In this document: piece by piece, positions 1-6,368 of the stretch | Position numbering within the stretch: the first letter of the stretch is position 1 | Layout: each line of letters opens with the position of its first letter | Assembly (NCBI GenBank): GCA_024405645.1 | Contig: JAKSOJ010000028.1 | Location: 1 to 10,755, forward strand | From: Phascolarctobacterium sp. | GTDB taxonomy: Bacteria; Bacillota; Negativicutes; Acidaminococcales; Acidaminococcaceae | Length of the DNA stretch: 10,755 nt | Direction of reading: 5' to 3' | Notes under the pieces: model-generated | What the model was told of the DNA's origin: nothing | The model's database searches: none | Seen by the model: only the letters and a program-made list of their open reading frames with translations | Program-made: the position numbers and the translations under genes

Positions 1-80
1 AGTGACCGCAATCACTGCACCTAACAATCTTTCCGCATAATATTATATATAATTTAATGTATATCTGCAAGAGAAAAATG
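1..80. other. Left flank, no assignable gene
   Basis: No complete gene can be supported here. On the plus strand, one frame reads through from the window edge to a TAA at 38-40 (ending ..APNNLSA) and another to a TAA at 22-24, so either could be the last codons of an upstream plus-strand gene. The opposite strand also reads a short hydrophobic stretch (..LLGAVIAVT) without a clear start. From about 38 on the sequence is very AT-rich. No terminator hairpin is visible before the aminotransferase promoter. Confidence 0.2.
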
Positions 81-89
81 TGTTATAAT
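81..89 (+). promoter_or_regulatory. Extended -10 promoter of the aminotransferase gene
   Basis: TGT followed by TATAAT (84-89) is a perfect extended -10 element. No good -35 sits at 16-18 nt upstream, which is acceptable for an extended -10 promoter. Transcription would start near 96, giving a leader of about 30 nt that carries the GAGGTGG ribosome binding site at 111-117. Confidence 0.6.
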
Positions 90-125
90 CTAATGCAGAA
101 ACTAACACGAGAGGTGGACATATAA

Positions 126-1319
126 ATGATTGCTAAAAGAATGAGTAATTTTGCTGCTTCTGCAACTGGTGCTATTGTAGCACGTGTTGCTGAACTCAGG
201 GCTCAAGGACAAGATATTATCAGTTTAAATGTAGGCGAACCGGACTTCCCCACTCCTCAAAACGTAAAAGAGGCTGGTATCCTTGCCATTAACGAAAACA
301 AAACCAAATACACTGCTAACAATGGTATTGTAGAACTGCGTCAATCTGTTTGTGATAAACTAAAAGCAGACAATGGTCTGAACTACACTCCGAAAGAAGT
401 CTGCATCACAGTTGGTGCAAAGCAAGCGATTTTCAATTCTGTTATGTGTGTCGCTGAAAAGGGTGACGAGGTAATTCTCCCCATCCCCTGCTGGGTTAGC
501 TACACTGAAATCGTAAAAATCGCAGACGCTACCCCTGTTTTTGTTGAAGTAGATAAAGAAAACAACTTCGATTTAGATATCGAAGCAATCAAAAAAGCAA
601 TCACTCCCCGTACTAGAGCAATCCTAATCTGCACTCCCAACAATCCTAGTGGCGCTGTTTATAGCGAAGCCAAGCTGCGTGAATTGGCAGAACTCGCCGT
701 AAAACATGATTTTTGGATTATTGCAGACGAAATTTACGAAAAACTTATATACGATGGTGAAAAACATTTCTCTATCGCAAGCATTTCCCAAGATGTTTGG
801 AACCATACCCTTACCGTTAACGGTATGAGTAAAGCATATGCCATGACTGGTTGGAGACTTGGTTATGTAGCAGGCCCAGAAGAAGCTATTGCAGGCATTG
901 TCAAACTGCAAAGCCAGGTTACCTCCAATGCTGATGCTATTGCTCAATATGCTTCTGTGGAAGCACTCACCGGTCCCCAAGAAACCATCGACTTCATGGT
1001 TGGCAAATTTGACGAACGCAGAAAATATTTAGTAGATAGATTAAATGCAATGCCTGGCGTAAGCTGCCAACTTCCTAAAGGTGCTTTCTACGCTCTTCCC
1101 GATGTCTCTGGACTGATTGGCAAAACCTATAACGGCAAGGTTTTAGAAAACGCCATCGACGTAACTGCCTTCCTTCTGGAAGCAGCTCATATTGCAGTAG
1201 TTCCAGGCGATGCCTTCTATATTCCCAACCATATCCGTATCGCCTACTCCAACTCTCTTGAAAATATCAAAAGAGCTATGGACCAAATGGAAGCAGCTAT
1301 AGGAATGCTGAACGCTTAA
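126..1319 (+). CDS. PLP-dependent class I/II aminotransferase (aspartate aminotransferase-like)
   Basis: This cytoplasmic enzyme transfers an amino group between an amino acid and a 2-oxo acid using pyridoxal phosphate. At 397 aa it has the usual length for fold-type I, AspB-like enzymes. Visible landmarks are the substrate-loop VGEPDFPTP near residue 36, the PNNPSG motif at 171-176 with the cofactor Asn173, DEIY at 201-204 (Asp201 to the pyridine nitrogen, Tyr204), the Schiff-base lysine Lys236 in NGMSKAYAMTGWRLGY, and the substrate-carboxylate arginine Arg371 in HIRIAYS. The segment PCWVSY at 121-126 has Cys where relatives commonly have Tyr or Phe. ATG at 126 is chosen because GAGGTGG lies 8 nt upstream. 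The gene is probably monocistronic, with its own promoter and a terminator 28 nt after the stop. Aspartate is the likely substrate by family, but broad-specificity or aromatic aminotransferases of this subgroup look the same, so no symbol is given. Confidence 0.95.
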   Translation: MIAKRMSNFAASATGAIVARVAELRAQGQDIISLNVGEPDFPTPQNVKEAGILAINENKTKYTANNGIVELRQSVCDKLKADNGLNYTPKEVCITVGAKQAIFNSVMCVAEKGDEVILPIPCWVSYTEIVKIADATPVFVEVDKENNFDLDIEAIKKAITPRTRAILICTPNNPSGAVYSEAKLRELAELAVKHDFWIIADEIYEKLIYDGEKHFSIASISQDVWNHTLTVNGMSKAYAMTGWRLGYVAGPEEAIAGIVKLQSQVTSNADAIAQYASVEALTGPQETIDFMVGKFDERRKYLVDRLNAMPGVSCQLPKGAFYALPDVSGLIGKTYNGKVLENAIDVTAFLLEAAHIAVVPGDAFYIPNHIRIAYSNSLENIKRAMDQMEAAIGMLNA

Positions 1320-1346
1320 TTCTAATAAAACAGTTACATATAATCA

Positions 1347-1390
1347 AAAAGCAGATGCTTGGCTTATGCCTTGCACCTGCTTTTATTGTT
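1347..1390. terminator. Bidirectional Rho-independent terminator
   Basis: AAAAGCAG (1347-1354) pairs with CTGCTTTT (1377-1384). Inside this, TGC pairs with GCA and GGC with GCC around a TTAT loop (1364-1367). A T-rich tail follows on the plus strand, and the A-run on the left supplies a T-tail for minus-strand transcription. It lies between two convergent stop codons, so it can serve both the aminotransferase and the YbjN-like gene. Confidence 0.85.
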
Positions 1391-1401
1391 TTATGAAAAT
1401 G

Positions 1402-1833
1402 TTATGCCCAAATAGCCTTCATGATATTCTTGTATTCGCCTTCCAAATGTTTAATGATAACATCGAAAACAGTATAAATCATGTTACCATCAGTACCATT
1501 GGATTTTTCCAACATACAAACATCAAGAACAAGAGAACCATCTTTAGCAAAATAGTATTTGAACATCTTGTAGCTACTATTAAGGCTATCTATTAACTTT
1601 CTCAGACGCAGTTCGTTCTTTTCATTAAGAGCCTTATCAGCAACGACTACACGTATCATACCATAAATGCTACTATCAAGAATAACTAAAGTTACAAGGT
1701 TTTGACCTTCTACGGTAATACGAGATTTGAAAACGCAAGTATTCAAATCATCATGAATTTCTTCCATTTCAAAAACAGTGATAAATCTTTCTTCCAAAAA
1801 AGTTTCAAAGGCTTTAGCTTTTTCGTTCATCAT
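1402..1833 (-). CDS. YbjN-like small protein, downstream partner of the hybrid kinase
   Basis: A 143-aa soluble protein without signal peptide or membrane segment. Its pattern resembles the YbjN family (a fold like type III secretion chaperones, annotated as a putative bacterial sensory transduction regulator): an N-terminal helix, a hydrophobic strand run at about 45-64, then a helix leading into LNSSYKMFKYYFAKDGSLVL near residues 84-103. The latter matches the family's habitual N-x-x-Y..kf..d.dG..vl segment. A C-terminal helix ends at MKAIWA. ATG at 1833 is chosen because AGAGG lies about 9 nt upstream; a second ATG follows immediately and is also possible. The gene begins 19 nt after the kinase stop and its ribosome binding site lies in that gap, so the two genes are almost certainly cotranscribed. 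The family call rests on pattern recognition. The molecular function is unknown, and a link to kinase signalling is inferred from position only. Confidence 0.75.
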   Translation of the reverse strand: MMNEKAKAFETFLEERFITVFEMEEIHDDLNTCVFKSRITVEGQNLVTLVILDSSIYGMIRVVVADKALNEKNELRLRKLIDSLNSSYKMFKYYFAKDGSLVLDVCMLEKSNGTDGNMIYTVFDVIIKHLEGEYKNIMKAIWA

Positions 1834-1852
1834 AATAAATTACCTCTTTTAC

Positions 1853-4354
1853 TTATTTCCCAAGAACCTTATGAATAGTTTTAACAACAACATCCATATC
1901 GATTGGCTTAGCGATATGACCATTCATGCCAATAGATTCTGCTTTCTTGCGGTCCTCTTCGAAAGCATTTGCAGTCATAGCAATGATAGGAATATTTGCT
2001 TTCTCCATATCGTCCAAGCCTCTGACTTCTTTGGTTGCAGCGTAGCCATCCATAACGGGCATTTGAATATCCATTAAGATTATATCATAAGTATGGGCAG
2101 GAACTCTCTCTATTTCTTCCTTAACATAAGAACCATCTATCAAACAAGTAACACTAGCGCCTCTTTCTTGCAAAAGAGTCATGGCAATTTCTCTATTAAG
2201 CTCATTATCTTCTACTAAAAGGATGCTTAAGCCATCTAACTTATGACTAAAAGCCTCTGTTTTTACAGAAAAATCATCGCCTTCATAGGAGCAAGTTGAT
2301 TCTTTATCAACTACTTTAAGCTCGATATTAATCTTGAAAATGCTACCCTCGCCAGGAATACTACTTACATCAATAGTACCGCCCATCATTTCAACGATGG
2401 CCTTACAAATGGACATACCCAAGCCAGTACCCTGAATCTTGCTGACAGTACTAGTACGTTCGCGTTCAAAGGATTCAAAGATATGCTCTATAAACTCGCT
2501 GCTCATGCCAAGGCCTGTATCACTAATTGTAAAGCAATACTTGGCATAGCCCGGTTTATCAGAATCACTTTGATTAATTTTTAAAATAATAGTCCCATCT
2601 TCAGGCGTAAACTTTACGGCATTACCCAAGATGTTAAGAAGCACCTGATTAAGGCGCAAAGAATCGCAAATTACATGGCGATTACGCAAGTCTTCTACAT
2701 CGCAGACATAGCGTAATCTCTTACGATGTATATCAGCCTGCAAGATAGCCATGATTTCTCTTAAAGAATCAAGCAAGCAAATCTCACTCTCATGAAGCTG
2801 AACCTTGCCACTTTCAATTTGGCTCATGTCCAGTACATCATTGATTAAATTCAAAAGATGATTACTACTTGACTGTATTTTTTTCAAATAATCGGAAACC
2901 CTTCTGGGATTGTCCAAATTGTCAATAGCAAGATTTGTAAAGCCAACTATAGCATTCATAGGTGTACGTATGTCATGGCTTACATTGTTCAAAAAGATAG
3001 TTTTGGCAACACTAGCCTTTTCTGCCTCTTCAAGAGCATCCAACAGCCTTTGATTCTGCCTATTTTCTTCTTTTATTCTTTCGGTTACATCTATGGCAAT
3101 AATATTAGCGATTAGATGACCTGTAGCAGGATCTTTGGAAAGAAGAATAGTATCGCTCAAATACATATCAAATTTAGGCAAATAGTAAACGATGGACTCG
3201 TATCTAGAGTTCTCTTCGAACATTTCCTTCAAGCCAGCACAGGTAAAGATTCGTTCATCGCCATCTTTACAGAACTGCAATCTAGTCGACTTGCGAGCAA
3301 GGTCACAAGCAAGGTCATAGCTGCAAGGAGCAGTCAAGCCCAATCTTTTGAAGAAATTACGACCAGTGCTACTTATTACCTCTTCCCTTAAAAGACCTTC
3401 ATCGACGTCGAAGGATAAAGAATAAAAGGCTTTATGCATCAAAGCTTCACGGTATTGCTTACGTTCGGATTCAGCTCTAAGTTTAGCAGTTTCCTGCTCA
3501 GTAATATCCTGAATCAAACTGTAGATAAGCTTAGCGCTATAGGGACCCATAGCTCTACGGCCAAAGTCACGTACCCACTTTAACGAACCATCCTTGCACT
3601 GAACTCGATATTCCAAAGAAAATTCATCACCTGTACCTAATTGTTCAGTTATCTCCTTATGAATACGGGGAGAATCTTCCCAATAAACGTTCTTAGCAGC
3701 AAAACCACCATTATGTTCTTTAAACTCATCTACAGTATAGCCCTGAATTGCAGCTACCTGTTCACTTACATAAACATAGCGATAGCCAGGCTCATCTTTG
3801 GAAATCTTTAGGCCACCATTCAAGCCACTCAGAATCGTGGACAAGCGAGTATCCATTTCATGATATTTGCGTGATAATGATTTTTTGGTGCTTTCTACCA
3901 GTTTGTTTTGATGCTCCTCTTGTTGTTTCTTTTCTTCATTAATTTTCTTTACAACAGCAAGAAGCTTTACAAGCTTGCCATCTTTAAATTCAGATGGAAT
4001 TAAAGAAAGCCTGCACCAACCTAGTCTAATGCCTTTATATTCTCTGGAAACAATGTTATTTCCAGCTAATTCTCTCACCATATTCTCGGGACGGATAAAT
4101 TCTGCAATCATATCCCTATATTCTGGCTCGATGGAAGCACATACTAAGTCATAAAGATCCCAAGCAGAACCGCTTTTATAAAACACAGCATCTAGTTGAC
4201 TTTCCAACTTGATTTGTTGGAATGTAGTATTAACCAAATCAATTTCATAAACATTATCAAACATTCTCGATAATGCAGCGCTCACTCGACGTTCTTCCTG
4301 AATATTCTCTTCTATATTAATATTTTTATCTAAACTCTCCAGATTTTCGTTCAT
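1853..4354 (-). CDS. Hybrid sensor histidine kinase with PAS domains and C-terminal receiver
   Basis: An 833-aa protein with no hydrophobic membrane segment, so probably a cytosolic sensor. In order: a PAS-like N-terminal domain (about 25-138), a coiled-coil linker (about 139-170), a PAS domain with PAC-type ending (about 172-286, closing at LIYSLIQDITEQ), a third PAS-like region (about 305-425, closing at DVTERI), a HisKA dimerisation helix with phospho-accepting His460 in NNVSHDIRTPMNAIVGF, then the HATPase domain. The HATPase shows the N box (Asn574, Asn578), G1 DTGLGM (612-617) and G2 GTGLGM (642-647). A receiver occupies about 709-831 with acidic Glu715/Asp716, phospho-acceptor Asp762 in MDIQMPVMDG, Thr794 and Lys816. 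All catalytic residues look intact. The start at 4354 has AGGAGAG at 4361-4367. No HPt domain and no DNA-binding output are encoded here, so the phosphorelay target is elsewhere or the receiver regulates the kinase. The ligand is not predictable. Confidence 0.95.
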   Translation of the reverse strand: MNENLESLDKNINIEENIQEERRVSAALSRMFDNVYEIDLVNTTFQQIKLESQLDAVFYKSGSAWDLYDLVCASIEPEYRDMIAEFIRPENMVRELAGNNIVSREYKGIRLGWCRLSLIPSEFKDGKLVKLLAVVKKINEEKKQQEEHQNKLVESTKKSLSRKYHEMDTRLSTILSGLNGGLKISKDEPGYRYVYVSEQVAAIQGYTVDEFKEHNGGFAAKNVYWEDSPRIHKEITEQLGTGDEFSLEYRVQCKDGSLKWVRDFGRRAMGPYSAKLIYSLIQDITEQETAKLRAESERKQYREALMHKAFYSLSFDVDEGLLREEVISSTGRNFFKRLGLTAPCSYDLACDLARKSTRLQFCKDGDERIFTCAGLKEMFEENSRYESIVYYLPKFDMYLSDTILLSKDPATGHLIANIIAIDVTERIKEENRQNQRLLDALEEAEKASVAKTIFLNNVSHDIRTPMNAIVGFTNLAIDNLDNPRRVSDYLKKIQSSSNHLLNLINDVLDMSQIESGKVQLHESEICLLDSLREIMAILQADIHRKRLRYVCDVEDLRNRHVICDSLRLNQVLLNILGNAVKFTPEDGTIILKINQSDSDKPGYAKYCFTISDTGLGMSSEFIEHIFESFERERTSTVSKIQGTGLGMSICKAIVEMMGGTIDVSSIPGEGSIFKINIELKVVDKESTCSYEGDDFSVKTEAFSHKLDGLSILLVEDNELNREIAMTLLQERGASVTCLIDGSYVKEEIERVPAHTYDIILMDIQMPVMDGYAATKEVRGLDDMEKANIPIIAMTANAFEEDRKKAESIGMNGHIAKPIDMDVVVKTIHKVLGK

Positions 4355-4400
4355 AAAAATCTCTCCTAGTTACAATGTACACACTAATAGCAAATTATAC

Positions 4401-4429
4401 TGTATAGATAATCTATTATATTATATCAA
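4401..4429 (-). promoter_or_regulatory. Promoter of the hybrid kinase operon
   Basis: On the minus strand, TTGATA (4424-4429) is separated by exactly 17 nt from TATACA (4401-4406), a good sigma-A type promoter, giving a leader of roughly 40 nt. A short dyad (TAGAT-A-ATCTA) lies in the spacer and might be an operator, though in such AT-rich DNA this may be chance. A TATAAT at 4394-4399 is an alternative -10 but lacks a correctly spaced -35. Confidence 0.55.
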
Positions 4430-4482
4430 AAATACCAAAACAATTTTTGAACAATAATCGAACTCTTTATGAAGATTTTGTG

Positions 4483-4515
4483 AAAATTAAAAGGACTGTA
4501 AAAACTACAGTCCTT
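4483..4515 (-). terminator. Terminator of the tRNA operon
   Basis: A perfect 10-bp stem (AAGGACTGTA with TACAGTCCTT, 4491-4500 and 4506-4515) has a 5-nt loop. On the minus strand it is followed by TTAATTTT. It lies 12 nt beyond the CCA end of tRNA-Ala, so it terminates the tRNA transcript ahead of the kinase promoter. Confidence 0.85.
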
Positions 4516-4527
4516 GAAATGTTTATT

Positions 4528-4603
4528 TGGTGGAGACGAGGAGAATCGAACTCCTGACCCCCTGCTTGCAAGGCAGGTGCTCTCCCAGCTGAGCTACGCC
4601 CCC
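4528..4603 (-). tRNA. tRNA-Ala (anticodon TGC)
   Basis: 76 nt with an encoded CCA. The cloverleaf reads acceptor GGGGGCG with CGTCTCC, D-stem GCTC/GAGC, anticodon stem CCTGC/GCAGG with loop CTTGCAA (anticodon TGC), and T-stem AGGAG/CTCCT with loop TTCGATT. The acceptor contains the G3-T70 wobble pair, the defining alanine identity element, and discriminator A. It is the second gene of a two-tRNA operon, 24 nt downstream of tRNA-Ile2. Confidence 0.97.
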
Positions 4604-4627
4604 AAAGGTTATTAAGTTTTATAAGGT

Positions 4628-4702
4628 TGGTGGGCCCAGTAGGGGTCGAACCTACGACCAGCCGGTTATGAGCCGGCAGCTCTACCACTGAGCTATAGGC
4701 CC
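4628..4702 (-). tRNA. tRNA with CAT anticodon, probably tRNA-Ile2 (lysidine-modified)
   Basis: 75 nt with an encoded CCA. Acceptor GGGCCTA pairs with TGGGCCC, D-stem GCTC/GAGC, anticodon stem GCCGG/CCGGC with loop CTCATAA, and T-stem GTAGG/CCTAC with loop TTCGACC. A CAT anticodon may mean elongator Met, initiator Met or AUA-decoding Ile. The CTCATAA loop, the C4-G69 and C5-G68 pairs (recognised by TilS in E. coli tRNA-Ile2) and similarity to known bacterial tRNA-Ile2 around GGTCGTAGGTTCGA favour Ile2, in which TilS converts C34 to lysidine. The paired first base and lack of three G-C pairs flanking the anticodon loop argue against initiator tRNA. Elongator Met is the main alternative. Confidence 0.9.
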
Positions 4703-4721
4703 AACATTACCAACAGAATAT

Positions 4722-4750
4722 ATTCTAAAGCATCGGCTAACTATTGTCAA
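4722..4750 (-). promoter_or_regulatory. Promoter of the tRNA-Ile2/tRNA-Ala operon
   Basis: On the minus strand a consensus TTGACA (4745-4750) is followed by exactly 17 nt and TAGAAT (4722-4727). Transcription would begin near 4715, about 13 nt before the mature 5' end of tRNA-Ile2. The -35 element starts 3 nt after the rpoD stop codon. No hairpin terminator lies between rpoD and the tRNAs. Confidence 0.8.
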
Positions 4751-4753
4751 GAC

Positions 4754-6337
4754 CTAATCCAAGAAATCTTTCAATTTTTTGCTACGAGAAGGATGACGCA
4801 GTTTACGCAGAGCTTTAGCCTCGATTTGACGAATACGTTCACGAGTTACGCCAAAGTGCTTGCCTACCTCTTCCAAAGTACGGGAACGTCCATCCATCAA
4901 GCCAAAACGCAATTCCAAAACCTTACGTTCACGCTCGGTCAAGCCAGCCAAAACTTCCATAAGTTGTTCACGAAGTAAAGTGAAGGAAGCAGCATCAGCA
5001 GGAGCCGGAGCATCATGATCTTCGATGAAATCGCCAAGATGAGAATCCTCTTCTTCACCAATAGGAGTTTCCAAGGATACAGGTTCTTGAGCAATTTTTT
5101 GAATTTCACGAACGCGTTCAACAGAAATATCCATTTCCTTAGCAATTTCTTCCGGCAAGGGTTCACGACCATTTTCTTGAAGCAATTGTCGAGAAACACG
5201 GATGAGCTTGTTGATAGTTTCAACCATATGTACAGGAATACGAATGGTACGAGCTTGGTCCGCAATAGCACGAGTAATCGCTTGGCGAATCCACCAGGTT
5301 GCATAGGTAGAGAATTTGAAGCCCTTATTATAGTCGAACTTTTCAACAGCTTTAATAAGGCCTAAATTACCCTCTTGAATGAGGTCAAGGAACAACATAC
5401 CACGACCAACATATCTCTTGGCAATACTTACAACCAAACGCAGATTAGCTTCGGACAAGCAACTCTTAGAAGCATCGCCTTGTTTGATGATTTCTTCCAA
5501 AAGCTTATTATAGGAATCTTGCAATGCCTCTACTTCTTTAGCATCGATACCCATACCAGCTTCAGCCATCATCTTGCAGTAATCAAGCAGAACTGCAATT
5601 TCTTGTACATGGTGATGTTCTTCTTCATCTACTGGAATATCGCAAACAACTTGTTCACAGCCAATAACCATACAAGCCTGCTCGCTCATAAGACGTTGCA
5701 GGTGTTTGCGTTCTTCATGAGTTAATTCATAAATATATTTAGGATATTCTTCTGCAGTAATGGGATTGTCTTGAGCCAAACGTTCTTTAACTTCGGCAAG
5801 GATAAGATATACACCTCTAACCTTGGTTATAGCCCATTCGCTATCTAAATATTCTTTAGTTTTCGCTAAAATATCTTGAGCACTAGCGCCCTCTCCAACC
5901 GGAGATTCTGCCAAATCAGGAAACTCGCCAGCCAAGATAGCCTCAGCCTTGCGACCCTTATCCATTCTTTTAGCCAATTTAACTTCGTCCTCACCAACCA
6001 ACAGAGGTACGCGGCCAATTTCTTTAAGGTACATACGAACAGGGTCGTCAATGCTTACACCTTCAAGAATTGCAGTATCCTTTAAATCGGTAGGCGGAAT
6101 TTCTTCTACATATGCTTCACCATCATCCAAAGGAGGAAGCAGTGCATCATCATCGCCGTCCATAACAGAAAGGCCGTTGGTAGCAGCGAGGTCAAAGAAT
6201 TTGTCGGCATCGTCTGCATTATCTAAATTTATAGTGCTGATAACGTCTTCGTAGGTGAGAACACCATTTTTGGCTTTACCTTTTTCTAAAAGTTCTGCGT
6301 ATTTATCTTCAGAAATTTTCATATCTTCCATTTCCAT
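4754..6337 (-). CDS. rpoD: RNA polymerase primary sigma factor RpoD (SigA)
   Basis: Housekeeping sigma factor, 527 aa with this start. Region 1.1 is recognisable in the first 65 residues (..[17 protein letters not shown]). Region 1.2 begins at [17 protein letters not shown] (from about residue 97). Region 2 runs at about 294-367 and contains [20 protein letters not shown] and the -10-reading helix [14 protein letters not shown] (Gln352, Thr355). Region 3 follows. Region 4.2 at about 485-522 holds the -35-reading helix [19 protein letters not shown] (Arg499, Glu500, Arg503, Gln504). An insertion of about 160 residues separates 1.2 from 2.1; B. subtilis SigA lacks one there. The upstream in-frame ATG at 6391 would overlap dnaG. 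ATG at 6337 has AAGGAGG 8 nt upstream and is preferred. It lies 31 nt behind dnaG in the same operon. Confidence 0.97.
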   Translation of the reverse strand: MEMEDMKISEDKYAELLEKGKAKNGVLTYEDVISTINLDNADDADKFFDLAATNGLSVMDGDDDALLPPLDDGEAYVEEIPPTDLKDTAILEGVSIDDPVRMYLKEIGRVPLLVGEDEVKLAKRMDKGRKAEAILAGEFPDLAESPVGEGASAQDILAKTKEYLDSEWAITKVRGVYLILAEVKERLAQDNPITAEEYPKYIYELTHEERKHLQRLMSEQACMVIGCEQVVCDIPVDEEEHHHVQEIAVLLDYCKMMAEAGMGIDAKEVEALQDSYNKLLEEIIKQGDASKSCLSEANLRLVVSIAKRYVGRGMLFLDLIQEGNLGLIKAVEKFDYNKGFKFSTYATWWIRQAITRAIADQARTIRIPVHMVETINKLIRVSRQLLQENGREPLPEEIAKEMDISVERVREIQKIAQEPVSLETPIGEEEDSHLGDFIEDHDAPAPADAASFTLLREQLMEVLAGLTERERKVLELRFGLMDGRSRTLEEVGKHFGVTRERIRQIEAKALRKLRHPSRSKKLKDFLD

Positions 6338-6345
6338 GGCGTCTC

Positions 6346-6352
6346 CCTCCTT
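6346..6352 (-). promoter_or_regulatory. Ribosome binding site that sets the rpoD start
   Basis: AAGGAGG on the minus strand, 8 nt before the ATG at 6337, in the short gap between dnaG and rpoD. The longer in-frame start at 6391 has nothing comparable and would lie inside dnaG, so this site supports the 527-aa RpoD. Confidence 0.8.
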
Positions 6353-6368
6353 CCACAAACTAGTTTCT

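Noticed and set aside
624..980. Open frame on the minus strand inside the aminotransferase gene
   Set aside because: The sense strand is fully explained by a conserved enzyme, and the antisense product has no recognisable features or ribosome binding site.
4467..4688. 73-codon open frame on the minus strand across the tRNA region
   Set aside because: It runs through both tRNA genes and the terminator hairpin. The open frame comes from tRNA sequence, not coding constraint.
4715..4726. 12-bp palindrome AGAATATATTCT over the tRNA promoter -10
   Set aside because: It is AT-rich, short and overlaps the TAGAAT element. tRNA promoters rarely have operators, so chance is the simpler explanation.
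4939..5346. Long alternative frame within rpoD (135 codons) and similar overlapping frames in rpoD and dnaG
   Set aside because: They overlap strongly conserved sigma and primase domains, and their products are rich in Leu/Lys/Phe without domain patterns, as expected for shadow frames.
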